A DNA stretch of 24,088 nucleotides from Hyphomicrobiales bacterium. GTDB taxonomy: Bacteria; Pseudomonadota; Alphaproteobacteria; Rhizobiales; Xanthobacteraceae. The DNA is taken from assembly GCA_003164375.1 (NCBI GenBank), contig PLTE01000055.1:1-24088 (forward strand), given 5' to 3'. Positions 8,004 through 15,775 of this stretch are shown piece by piece; positions within the stretch are counted from its first letter, which is position 1; each line of letters starts with the position of its first letter. Made by a program: the position numbers and the translations under genes. The notes beneath the pieces are model-generated. The model did no database searches. It saw only the letters and a list, made by a program, of their open reading frames with translations, and had not been told where the DNA came from.

Positions 8004-8060
8004 GGCCCTGTCATTGCGGGGCTGATCACTCTGCGGCCGGCCGCCGGCCCTTTTGCGATA

Positions 8061-9023
8061 TCAACCTTCGCCGCCTTCGTAGTTGATGGTGAACTCGGGC
8101 GGCACGTCCGGACCCCAGAGATAGAAGGAATCTTCCGGCTTGTGGTCGGCCGCCGGCCAGCGTTCGTCTTTCGGGATGTAGTCGATGTCGCAGGCATATT
8201 CGGCGAAGCTGCCCCAGGGATCGCGCACATAATGGAAATAGTTCGAGCCAAGGACGTGGCGGCCGAGGCCCCAGCCTTTGGTGTAGCCCTTGTCGTGCAT
8301 GGTCATCGCGCCGAGCCCGATATCGTTGATGCTGGCCACGTCCCAACTGCAATGGTGGAAGCCTGGCGCGCTCGATTTCACCAGCGCCAGCATATGGTGG
8401 TCGCTGCCGTGGATGCCGTGCATGAAGGCGACGAGGTCGGAGGCGCGGTCGGAGAGCCGCAAGCCCAATGTGCGCTCATAGAATTTGATCGACGCATCGA
8501 CATCGGTGGTGAACAAGAGCACGTGCGATAGCCGCCGCGGCTGCACGCGAGGCGATTTCTGTCGGATGGTGGCGCCGGCGACGCCGGGAGGGCTCGATAT
8601 CCATTGGCTGTCGGTCTTCCGATCGGGGGATACTTTGGGCCCCACCTTCACCTCGATCGGCACGTTTTCATGATTGCGAAACCAGAAGCCGTTGCTGTCG
8701 AAGCCGGGCAGCGGATCGATCAGTTTCACACCGGCCGATTCGATGCGCGCCCGCAACCGCGGCAGATCGTCCGCATAGCAGCCGAACGACAAATGGTGCA
8801 GCGCCTTGCGCTTGCCTTCGACCACCGAACCCCAGCGATGGTGGTGGCCGAAAGTCTTGATCGCGAGCGTATTGCCTTCGCGCGCGACGTCGAGGCCGAA
8901 ATTGCCGTAGAACTCCTCGGCGTCATTAGCGTCCGGTACCGCCAGCACGAATTGGTCGAGCGAGTGCACACCAAGCGCGTCGGATTCCGTGTTGGGCGCC
9001 ACATAGCCGCGAATTGCCGTCAT
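8061..9023 (-). CDS. Type I extradiol ring-cleavage dioxygenase (two-domain VOC protein)
   Basis: The 320-residue protein has two vicinal-oxygen-chelate modules (about 18-130 and 163-280), as in 2,3-dihydroxybiphenyl 1,2-dioxygenase and catechol 2,3-dioxygenase, which open catechol rings beside the hydroxyl pair using Fe(II) or Mn(II). The 2-His-1-Glu metal set is readable: His167 (RLSHVLL), His223 or His224 (GFHHCSWD) and Glu275 (GSFAEYACD). The second-shell His209 or His210 (SDHHMLAL) and Tyr265 (FHYVRDPWG), ten residues before the Glu as in BphC, are also present, so it should be active. The ATG at 9023 has GAGG five bases upstream. It lies between an SDR-fold gene (188 bases upstream) and the flavin oxidoreductase. 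The ring substrate cannot be deduced. Confidence 0.87.
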   Translation of the reverse strand: MTAIRGYVAPNTESDALGVHSLDQFVLAVPDANDAEEFYGNFGLDVAREGNTLAIKTFGHHHRWGSVVEGKRKALHHLSFGCYADDLPRLRARIESAGVKLIDPLPGFDSNGFWFRNHENVPIEVKVGPKVSPDRKTDSQWISSPPGVAGATIRQKSPRVQPRRLSHVLLFTTDVDASIKFYERTLGLRLSDRASDLVAFMHGIHGSDHHMLALVKSSAPGFHHCSWDVASINDIGLGAMTMHDKGYTKGWGLGRHVLGSNYFHYVRDPWGSFAEYACDIDYIPKDERWPAADHKPEDSFYLWGPDVPPEFTINYEGGEG

Positions 9024-9211
9024 ACGAACCTCGCTTCGTTACCTGCGTTGCCTCGACCCGCAACCGGACATAATGGGCTCTCGTTGTTTGTTGCCCGATC
9101 CGGACGCCAAAAACGGCAGTTTATGCAAGATAGACTAGCAGACGATGTCGCGTCCGAGAAGCGAGGTTCATGTCACGCCGCGTTTCCCGCGTCCGAACCG
9201 GGCACGTCGTT

Positions 9212-9994
9212 TCACAATACCGGGATTTCGCCGCCGTCGAGGTCGATGGTCGCGCCATGCAGCCAGGTGGCGCGCGAGGAGACGATGAAAGTGACGAGAT
9301 CGCCGACGTCGGCGACGGTGCCGAAGCGAATGGTGTTGAATTCGCGGAAGATTTCTTCGCGGATCTCGTGCTCGGGCTTGCCGGTGCGTTCGACCTCGGC
9401 CTTGACGCGCCGCCGCGTCCGGTCGGTTTCGACCAGACTCGGATGGATGCAGTTGACCTGCACGCCGTCGGTCTTGCCGCGATCGGCGAGGCATTTGGTG
9501 AAGGCCGCGACCGCGGCGTTGACCGAACTGCCGATGGTGAATTGCGCCGTCGGCTTGCGCGCGCCGGTGCCGCCGATCGCAATGAGCGAGCCGTGCCGCT
9601 CCTTGAGCAGCGGCCAGGCGGCGCGCGCGAGCCGCATATGGCCGAAGAATTTCAGCGCGTAGCCGTCCTCCCAGTCGGCGTCGGTGAGAGCCAGGAAATC
9701 GCCGCGCTTGGTGGAGCCGGCATTGTTGACCAGAATATCGAGCGCGCCGAATTCGCGCCGCACCAATTCGATCAGCTTTGCCGCGGCGTCCTTTTCGCGC
9801 AGATCGATGACGGCGATTGCGGCGCGGCGGCCTTTGCCCCGGATGGCGGCCGCGGCTTCGTCAAGCGCTGCGGCATCGCGGCCGGTTAGCATCACGTCGC
9901 AACCTTCGGCCGCCAGCGCTTCCGCGACGCCGCGGCCGATGCCGCGGCTCGAACCGGTTACCAAAGCGATCTTTCCATTCAATCCCAGTTCCAT
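9212..9994 (-). CDS. SDR-fold protein with degenerate catalytic tetrad
   Basis: This is a 260-residue short-chain dehydrogenase/reductase fold. The cofactor side is intact: TGSSRGIG at 13-20 and NNAG at 90-93, with Arg39 after the second strand (LTGRD) suggesting NADP(H). The catalytic side is not. Aligning GSSVNAAVAAFTKCLA with the usual YSASKAALIALTKALA puts Gly155 and Asn159 where Tyr and Lys belong, Gly142 (or neighbouring Thr143) at the Ser, and Lys115 at the structural Asn. Ordinary SDR hydride chemistry therefore looks unlikely. The ATG at 9994 is preceded by AAAGGA. The gene starts 18 bases after the Bug gene's stop, so the two are surely cotranscribed, and the dioxygenase gene follows. 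It may use a different acid/base, act as an isomerase or hydratase, or only bind. Confidence 0.87.
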   Translation of the reverse strand: MELGLNGKIALVTGSSRGIGRGVAEALAAEGCDVMLTGRDAAALDEAAAAIRGKGRRAAIAVIDLREKDAAAKLIELVRREFGALDILVNNAGSTKRGDFLALTDADWEDGYALKFFGHMRLARAAWPLLKERHGSLIAIGGTGARKPTAQFTIGSSVNAAVAAFTKCLADRGKTDGVQVNCIHPSLVETDRTRRRVKAEVERTGKPEHEIREEIFREFNTIRFGTVADVGDLVTFIVSSRATWLHGATIDLDGGEIPVL

Positions 9995-10012
9995 TTGCGT
10001 CCTTTTGCCTCG

Positions 10013-11011
10013 TCACTCGATCTTCAGCCCGAGTTTCTCGATGAGCGCCGACCACTTGCCCTCTTGGTGCTGGATATTGGCGGCGTATTCTTGCGGCGTT
10101 GAGGGCGCCGGATCGCTGCCGTCGGCGATCAGGCGGTTTTTCATATCGGCGGTGGCCAAGATGCTGCGTAGCTCTTTGTTGAGCCGGTCGACGATCGGCT
10201 GCGGCGTTCCGGCTGGTGCCGCCAGCCCGTAATATTGCACGGCTTCGAAACCGGGCAGGCCGGATTCGGCCGCGGTCGGCACATTGGGCAGCGCCGCCGA
10301 GCGCGCTGTGGCGGCCACGGCGATGCCGCGCAGCTGGCCCGCCGCGATTTGGCTCACCGAGGCCGGAATCGTGTTGAAGCCGAGCGGCACCTGACCGCCG
10401 AGGAGATCGTTGGTGAGCGGCCCGGTGCCCTTGTAGGGGACGACCGTGATGTCGGTGCCGGCCATCTGGTTGAAAAGTTTTGCGGCGAAGTAATTGATGG
10501 TTGGCGCTGCCGGCGTGCCCGCCGAGTATTTTCCCGGATATTTTTTTGCGAGCGCGACCATGTCGGTAAGCGAATGAACCGGGAAGGACGGATAAGCGTC
10601 GACGATGATCGGTGTCGAAGCCACGAGGCCGATCGGCGCGAAGTCTTTGTTGACGTCGTAGCCGGGATTGGGGCCGAGGCTGATGCCGGTCAGGAGCATG
10701 ACGATGGTGTAGCCGTCTGGCGCCGCGCGCGCGGCGTCGCGGGTGCCGATCATGCCGCCGGCGCCGCCGTGATTTTCGATCACCACCTGTTGGCCGAGCG
10801 CGACCGAAAGCTTTTGTCCGACAATGCGGCCCATCGCGTCGACGCCGCCGCCGGCCGGATATGGCACGATCAGCGTGACCGGGCGGCTGGGATAGTCTTT
10901 TGGCGATTCTTTGGCCGATTCTTGGGCAGTTGCCGGATCGGGCGGGGCAAGGACAATCGCAGCAAACAGTGCGCTGCCTCCAAGCCCCGCGAGCATGACA
11001 CGGTGCAACAT
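10013..11011 (-). CDS. Bug-family (tripartite tricarboxylate transporter) periplasmic binding protein
   Basis: The 332-residue protein has a Sec signal peptide (hydrophobic 6-21, probable cleavage after ATAQ near residue 30) and the Bug/TctC fold: YPSRPVTLIVPYPAGGGVDAMGR near 40-62, the strand-turn GGAGGMIGT near 82-90, and PDGYT near 98. Bug proteins capture carboxylates in the periplasm for TctAB-type carriers. GGGAGGA lies seven bases before the ATG at 11011. It is the first gene of the minus-strand cluster, 80 bases from the divergent LLM monooxygenase. No tctA or tctB membrane gene is nearby; such orphan binding proteins are common in Burkholderiales and Rhizobiales and may share a carrier or serve as sensors. 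Its place suggests the ligand is the cluster's starting compound, perhaps an aromatic acid. Confidence 0.93.
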   Translation of the reverse strand: MLHRVMLAGLGGSALFAAIVLAPPDPATAQESAKESPKDYPSRPVTLIVPYPAGGGVDAMGRIVGQKLSVALGQQVVIENHGGAGGMIGTRDAARAAPDGYTIVMLLTGISLGPNPGYDVNKDFAPIGLVASTPIIVDAYPSFPVHSLTDMVALAKKYPGKYSAGTPAAPTINYFAAKLFNQMAGTDITVVPYKGTGPLTNDLLGGQVPLGFNTIPASVSQIAAGQLRGIAVAATARSAALPNVPTAAESGLPGFEAVQYYGLAAPAGTPQPIVDRLNKELRSILATADMKNRLIADGSDPAPSTPQEYAANIQHQEGKWSALIEKLGLKIE

Positions 11012-11091
11012 GACGATTTCCTCCCCGCACCACTATAGCTCCGGGCGCGGGGCATGCGCTACATTACCGCCGCAATACAGGGAGCCGGCTC

Positions 11092-12129
11092 ATGCGGTTT
11101 GGTCTTTTCGGTAGCGCCACGGCCCGTCACGGCGGCCCCGACGTGGATTCCGGGCAGGGCTATAAGCAGTTCATCGATTACAACATCGAAGCCGAGGCGC
11201 TCGGCTATCATTCGACCTTTCTGGTCGAGCATCATTTCACCGGCTTCGGCCAGGTGTCGGCAAGCCTTTCGCTTTTGACCTGGCTGGCGGCGAAAACGAA
11301 GACGCTGCGGCTGGGGACCGCCGTGCTGGTGTTGCCCTGGCACAATCCGGTGCTCGTTGCGGAGCAGGCCGCAACGATCGACCTTTTGTCCGGCGGCCGG
11401 CTCGACTTTGGCGTTGGCAAAGGCTACCGGCACAACGAATTCGCAGGTTTCTGCGTCCCGATCGAGGAAGCCGACGCGCGCTTCAACGAATCGCTCGACG
11501 TCATCGTCAAATCCTGGACCGCGAAGCAGCGCTTCTCGCACCAAGGCAAATACTGGCGCTTCGAGGACATCATCGTCGAGCCGCCGACCGCGCAAAAGCC
11601 GCATCCGCCGATATGGATGGGGGCCGGCAGCCCGGACTCGATCCGTCAGGTCGCCGCCCGCGGCTACAATCTTTTGCTCGATCAGTTTGCCTCGTTCGAA
11701 ACGGTCGCCGAGCGCATCGCGATCTTCAAGGCCGCGGTCGAAGCCCGCGGCCGGGTGTTCGATCCGATGGAGGTCGGCGTTGCCCGTGCCTTCTACGTGG
11801 CGAAAGATGCGGCCGATAAGGAAATAGCTCTCGAACGCCGCATGGAGGCGCAGCGCCGCCTCGCCGCGATCTCAAACCCGCCCGGGGGAAAAAGCAAGGC
11901 GAGCATCATGACGTTCTCAGATACCCGCGAAGCCAGCGAAGAAAGCGCACTCTACGGCACGCCGGACGAGATCGCCGACAAGCTCGGCAAGTTGCGTGCG
12001 CTCGGGGTCGAATATGTGCTGCTCAACGGCGGCGGCCTGGTCGGCCATGCCGAGGACAGCCTGCGCCGCTTCGCCCGCGAAGTGATGCCGGGTTTCGGCG
12101 CCGAAGCCCGGGCGCGTGTGGTGGGGTGA
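11092..12129 (+). CDS. LLM-class (luciferase-like) flavin-dependent monooxygenase
   Basis: The 345-residue protein is a bacterial-luciferase-fold TIM barrel that uses reduced FMN (or F420) and O2 to oxygenate a substrate. Marks are the opening MRFGLFG strand, VEHHFTGFG near 45-53, RLGTAVLVLPWHNPVLVAEQ near 73-92, LLSGGRLDFGVGKGY near 98-112 (phosphate-binding loop) and PPIWMGAGSPDS near 173-184. No flavin reductase gene lies beside it, so FMNH2 would have to come from elsewhere unless it uses F420. AGGGAG at 11079-11084 is seven bases before the ATG. It is divergent from the Bug cluster and 130 bases upstream of pcaI, with a long inverted repeat between. Substrate unknown; the context suggests an aromatic or oxo-acid intermediate. 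Confidence 0.9.
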   Translation: MRFGLFGSATARHGGPDVDSGQGYKQFIDYNIEAEALGYHSTFLVEHHFTGFGQVSASLSLLTWLAAKTKTLRLGTAVLVLPWHNPVLVAEQAATIDLLSGGRLDFGVGKGYRHNEFAGFCVPIEEADARFNESLDVIVKSWTAKQRFSHQGKYWRFEDIIVEPPTAQKPHPPIWMGAGSPDSIRQVAARGYNLLLDQFASFETVAERIAIFKAAVEARGRVFDPMEVGVARAFYVAKDAADKEIALERRMEAQRRLAAISNPPGGKSKASIMTFSDTREASEESALYGTPDEIADKLGKLRALGVEYVLLNGGGLVGHAEDSLRRFAREVMPGFGAEARARVVG

Positions 12130-12143
12130 AAACTGTAACTTCC

Positions 12144-12248
12144 GTCACCCGGAGGTGCTCGATGCGAAGCGTCGAGCCTCGAAGGGCGACGGCCCGGGCG
12201 CCTGAGCAGCATCCTTCGAGGCTCGCTTCGCTCGCACCTCAGGATGAT
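12144..12248. repeat. Long imperfect inverted repeat between the LLM gene and pcaI
   Basis: The left arm (12144-12185) and right arm (12211-12247) are imperfect reverse complements, sharing cores such as GAGCCTCGAAGG and GAGGTGC, around a GC-rich centre of about 25 bases. The sequence resembles dispersed intergenic palindromes I associate with Bradyrhizobium-like genomes. A transcript through it would fold into a long hairpin and might weaken read-through from the LLM gene into pcaI. The right arm reaches to within about 12 bases of the pcaI start and supplies the only AGGA near it. Confidence 0.75.
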
Positions 12249-12259
12249 GATACGCTGAG

Positions 12260-12943
12260 ATGATCAACAAAATTGTACAGTCGATGGCCGAGGCGTTGGC
12301 CGGCATCCGCGACGGCTCGGTCGTGCTGCTCGGCGGCTTCGGCAGCGTCGGTCAGCCCAATGCACTGATCGAAGCTCTGATCGAGCAAGGCGCCAAGGAT
12401 CTGACGGTCGTGTCCAACAACGCCGGCACCGGCCGGTCCGGTCTGGCGCGGCTCCTCGAACTTGGCCGCGTGCGCAAGATCGTCTGCTCTTACCCGCGCA
12501 GCGCGGGTTCGGTGGTGTTCGAGGAGGTCTATCGCGCCGGTAAGATCGAGCTTGAAATCGTGCCGCAGGGCACGATGTCGGAACGTATGCGCGCGGCGGG
12601 TGCCGGCATTCCGGCGTTCTACACCGCGACCGCGGTCGGCACCAAGCTTGCCACCGGCAAGGAGGAGCGCGAAATCGGCGGTCGCAAATATCTCTTGGAG
12701 GAAGCGCTGCACGGCGATGTCGCGCTGATCGAAGCCTGGGAGGCCGATCGCTGGGGCAACCTGACCTACCGGTCGTCGGCGCGCAATTTTAATCCGGTCA
12801 TGGCGATGGCGGCTGAGTTGACGGTGGCGCAGGCCCAGCACATTGTCGAGCTCGGCGCGCTCGATCCTGAAAAGATTGCCACGCCCGGTATCTATGTCGG
12901 CCGGGTGGTGCACGTAGCCTATGGCGAACCGGCGGTGACGTGA
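12260..12943 (+). CDS. pcaI: 3-oxoadipate CoA-transferase subunit A (PcaI type)
   Basis: The 227-residue alpha subunit of a class I CoA-transferase closely follows PcaI of the beta-ketoadipate pathway, which moves CoA from succinyl-CoA to 3-oxoadipate. Visible marks are GGFGSVGQP at 25-33, the LTVVSNNAGTG loop at 48-58, KIVCSYPRS near 73-81, IELEIVPQGTMSERMRAAGAGIPAF at 96-120 and DRWGNLTYRSSARNFNP near 162-178. The oxyanion GxG segment is here; the catalytic Glu is in the partner. The ATG at 12260 has a poor ribosome site inside the preceding inverted repeat. The stop is one base before the pcaJ start, so the subunits are translationally coupled. Other 3-oxoacids such as acetoacetate or 3-oxo-methyladipate remain possible substrates. 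Confidence 0.88.
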   Translation: MINKIVQSMAEALAGIRDGSVVLLGGFGSVGQPNALIEALIEQGAKDLTVVSNNAGTGRSGLARLLELGRVRKIVCSYPRSAGSVVFEEVYRAGKIELEIVPQGTMSERMRAAGAGIPAFYTATAVGTKLATGKEEREIGGRKYLLEEALHGDVALIEAWEADRWGNLTYRSSARNFNPVMAMAAELTVAQAQHIVELGALDPEKIATPGIYVGRVVHVAYGEPAVT

Positions 12944-12944
12944 T

Positions 12945-13616
12945 ATGGCGACTGCAACGCTGCCCGATGCCTGCAAGCCGTTGACACGCGAGCAAATCGC
13001 CGCGCGGCTGGCGCGCGACATTCCGGAAGGCTGGTACGTCAATCTCGGGATCGGCGCGCCACTGAAGGTCGCCGACTACTTGCCCGCGGAGCGCGAGGTC
13101 ATCTTTCATTCCGAGAACGGCATTCTCGGCATGGGACCGGTGCCGGCGCCGGCCGCCATCAACCCTTGGCTGATCAATGCCGGCAAGCAATACGTCACGC
13201 TGCGCGGCGGCGGTTCCTATATGCACGCCGCCGACAGTTTCGCGCTGATCCGGGGCGGCCATCTCGATCTCTGCGTGCTCGGCGCCTTCCAGGTCGCCGA
13301 GAACGGCGATGTCGCCAATTGGTCGATCTCGGACAACGACTCAGCGCCCGCGGTGGGCGGCGCCATGGATCTTGCCGCCGGAGCCCGGCAGCTCTGGGTG
13401 TTGATGGAGCACCAGACCAAATCCGGCGACAGCCGGCTGGTGCGCCGCTGCAGCTATCCGCTCACCGCGCTCGGCGTCGTCAAGCGCGTCTACACCAATC
13501 TTGCGGTGCTCGATGTGACCGACGACGGCTTTGTGGTCCGCGACATTGTGCCGGGCCTCACGCTCGAGGCGTTGCAGAGCGTGACCGACGCGCCGCTGCG
13601 CATGGCAATAATGTAA
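12945..13616 (+). CDS. pcaJ: 3-oxoadipate CoA-transferase subunit B (PcaJ type)
   Basis: The 223-residue beta subunit carries the catalytic glutamate, Glu57 in FHSENGILGMGP, which forms the enzyme-CoA thioester. Other PcaJ marks are LTREQIAARLARDIPEGWYVNLGIG at 13-37, INAGKQYVTL near 76-85, DSFALIRGGHLDLCVLGAFQV near 97-117 and PAVGGAMDLAAGA near 134-146. Unlike some 3-oxoacid transferases the subunits are not fused. It begins one base after the pcaI stop and ends near a hairpin at 13672-13702. The pair would join a ring-cleavage route to succinyl-CoA metabolism, but the pathway's pcaF-type thiolase is not adjacent; the thiolase 9 kb away is of a different branch. Confidence 0.88.
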   Translation: MATATLPDACKPLTREQIAARLARDIPEGWYVNLGIGAPLKVADYLPAEREVIFHSENGILGMGPVPAPAAINPWLINAGKQYVTLRGGGSYMHAADSFALIRGGHLDLCVLGAFQVAENGDVANWSISDNDSAPAVGGAMDLAAGARQLWVLMEHQTKSGDSRLVRRCSYPLTALGVVKRVYTNLAVLDVTDDGFVVRDIVPGLTLEALQSVTDAPLRMAIM

Positions 13617-13671
13617 GCTTGGCGGCCGCGCCGTGAACACGGGAGGCGGTCGCATAAGATAGCCAACCGAA

Positions 13672-13702
13672 CCCGCCGAGGTTCTTTCGGAAATCCGGCG
13701 GG
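13672..13702. terminator. Hairpin between convergent pcaJ and ABC binding-protein genes
   Basis: CCCGCCG at 13672-13678 pairs with CGGCGGG at 13696-13702, seven GC-rich base pairs, with a possible inner TTC/GAA pairing. It lies 56 bases after pcaJ and 12 bases from the end of the convergent binding-protein gene, where a bidirectional terminator would be expected. No U-tract follows on either strand, so an intrinsic terminator is uncertain. Confidence 0.4.
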
Positions 13703-13714
13703 CCTAGGTCGGAG

Positions 13715-14728
13715 TTAGCCGATCGGCGGTTTCCAGCCGGTGGGCGCGCGCAACGTGCCGAGATCGAGATTGTTGACGTTGGCCGCGCTGACCAGCAAAA
13801 GCGGCGTCCACAACGCCTTGGGCACGTCGCGCTTCTCCAGACAGTTGACCGCCGCGCGCACGCCCCAGCGGCCGATGATCACGGTCTGTTGCGCGACGGT
13901 CGCGCTCATTACGCCGTCACGGATGAATTTCTCCGTATCCACCTGAAAATCGGTGGCTGTGATGGTGACCTTGCCGGCACGGCCGGCGGCCAGCACCGCT
14001 TGCGCCGCGCCGATCGCGGTCGTGTCCGCGCCGTTATAGGCGCCGTCGATCTGCGGAAAGGTCTGCAGGAAGTCTTCCATCAGCTTCAGCCCGTCTGCCG
14101 GCGTCGACTGCGAATACTGCTCGCCGACCACGGTGACTTTCGGAAATTTCTCGATCAGCCGTTTTTTGAAGGAGTTGCCACGGTTCTCGGCCCAGGACGT
14201 CCCCGGCGCGCCGCGCAACATGACGACCTTGCCTTCGTTCTTGAGCGCTTGACCCATGAAGTCGGCCTGCATTTGGCCGATGATTTCGTCATCGGAACGG
14301 ACGCGGGTCACGACCTTGTCGCTCCCGGTCATGACGTTGCAATTGACCACAGGAATGCCGGCGGCGACCGCGCGATCGACGGCGTCGGCGGTGCCCGGTC
14401 CGTTGACCGCGACGATGATGATGGCGTCGACTTTGCTCGCGATCAGATCTTCGATTTGCGAGATTTGCCGGTCGAGATATTGATAACCGCCGGCGTCGAA
14501 CATGATCACCTTGACACCCAGCTTCTCCGCCTCGTCGATATAGCCATAAGCTTGCCCGACGAAATGCGGATTCGACAATTGCGGCAGCAGGACACCGATG
14601 GTGTACGGCTTTGCCGGTTTGGCCGGCCGTGCATAATCGTCGGCGCCCTCGGCCTGCGCCGGACCGAACCTGAATGCCACGGCGGCGGTGCCAGCCAGCA
14701 TCGTCTGTAATACCGAACGTCTGTTCAT
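13715..14728 (-). CDS. Sugar-type ABC transporter periplasmic binding protein (Peripla_BP_4)
   Basis: The 337-residue protein has an exported N-terminus with a twin-Arg segment (MNRRSVLQ) and hydrophobic stretch, probably cleaved after AQA near residue 26; the twin Arg suggests Tat export but the motif is not perfect. The mature part has the RbsB-like two-lobe fold: YTIGVLLPQLSNPHF near 42-56, SQIEDLIASKVDAIIIVAVN near 90-109, IPVVNCNV near 125-132 and DGAYNGADTTAIGAAQAVL near 223-243, matching the hinge of sugar and autoinducer binders. AGGGAG lies eight bases before the ATG. It is third in the operon, 29 bases after the permease, an order seen in some ribose-class systems. Ligand unknown. 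Confidence 0.92.
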   Translation of the reverse strand: MNRRSVLQTMLAGTAAVAFRFGPAQAEGADDYARPAKPAKPYTIGVLLPQLSNPHFVGQAYGYIDEAEKLGVKVIMFDAGGYQYLDRQISQIEDLIASKVDAIIIVAVNGPGTADAVDRAVAAGIPVVNCNVMTGSDKVVTRVRSDDEIIGQMQADFMGQALKNEGKVVMLRGAPGTSWAENRGNSFKKRLIEKFPKVTVVGEQYSQSTPADGLKLMEDFLQTFPQIDGAYNGADTTAIGAAQAVLAAGRAGKVTITATDFQVDTEKFIRDGVMSATVAQQTVIIGRWGVRAAVNCLEKRDVPKALWTPLLLVSAANVNNLDLGTLRAPTGWKPPIG

Positions 14729-14757
14729 GAGCTCTACTCCCTGCTTGTGTTTTTTAT

Positions 14758-15759
14758 TCAGCGCCGGCGTTCCCGGGCCAAATCGATGTAGACCGCGATG
14801 ATGATGATGGCGCCCACGACGATGTTCTGGACGTAGGAAGACACCTGGATCAAGTTCAGTCCGTTCGACAGCATGCCGAGAACGAGCACGCCCATCAGCG
14901 TGCGGCCGATACCGCCGACGCCGCCGGTGATCTTGCCGCCGCCAATGACGACAGCCGCGATCGAATACAGTTCCTGCACTTCGCCGAGCGTCGGCTGGCC
15001 GGATATGACGCGCGACGTCAGGACCACTCCGGCAATGCCGGCAAACAACCCGCTGACGACGTAGACCATGATCTTGTATTTGACGACGTTGATGCCGGAG
15101 AGGACGGCTGCCTCCTCGTTGCTGCCCATGGCATAGACGTAGCGGCCGAAACGCGTCCGGCTGAGCAGCACATAAGCGACGACGAACGCGACGGCCGCGA
15201 TGACGGAGGGGACCGGAAATGGCCCCAAATAGCCGGCGCCGATAAACAGAAATTCGTGCGGCAGTCCGGCGATCGGCAGCCCGCCGCTCAGCGTCAAAGC
15301 GAGCCCGCGCGCCGCCACCAGCATGCCCAGCGTAGCGATAAAGGCCGGAATCCGTGCCTTGGCGATCAGTATGCCGTTGACCAGTCCTGCCAGGCAGCCC
15401 GCCAAGACTCCGACGACGATGCCTCCCACCAGTCCGAATTCGAGCATGCCCTGAGCGCAGGCGACGCTCACCAGCGCCAGCAACGAGCCGACCGACAAAT
15501 CGATGCCGGCACTAAGAATGGCGAATGTCTGCCCGATCGAAATGAGCGCGAGGACCGAAATCTGGCGCGACACGTTGGTCAAATTGGTGACGCTCCAGAA
15601 GTTCGGATTGATGGTACCGAAAAACACCGCCATGGCGATCAATACCAACGGCATACCGATCCGGCCCCACGGCAGGCGGCGCAGCATGACAACGAAGCGA
15701 TGGGAGTGCGTCGCCGCTGCAGGCTGTGTGGCGATGTCGCCGGCGGGAGCATTACTCAC
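14758..15759 (-). CDS. Sugar-type ABC transporter permease (RbsC-like)
   Basis: The 333-residue integral membrane protein has about eight to ten hydrophobic helices and the family hallmark AGIDLSVGS at 84-92, with SGINVVKYKIMVYVVSGLFAGIAG near 222-245 as the coupling segment toward the ATPase. Members form the channel of ribose/xylose/AI-2-type importers. The start is GTG at 15759, supported by CGGAG about seven bases upstream, and lies 16 bases after the stop of the ATPase gene. The first 25 residues are polar and cytosolic. With the ATPase and binding protein it makes a complete importer, so it should work without other subunits. Confidence 0.93.
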   Translation of the reverse strand: MSNAPAGDIATQPAAATHSHRFVVMLRRLPWGRIGMPLVLIAMAVFFGTINPNFWSVTNLTNVSRQISVLALISIGQTFAILSAGIDLSVGSLLALVSVACAQGMLEFGLVGGIVVGVLAGCLAGLVNGILIAKARIPAFIATLGMLVAARGLALTLSGGLPIAGLPHEFLFIGAGYLGPFPVPSVIAAVAFVVAYVLLSRTRFGRYVYAMGSNEEAAVLSGINVVKYKIMVYVVSGLFAGIAGVVLTSRVISGQPTLGEVQELYSIAAVVIGGGKITGGVGGIGRTLMGVLVLGMLSNGLNLIQVSSYVQNIVVGAIIIIAVYIDLARERRR

Positions 15760-15775
15760 GCCAAATCTCCGTTGC

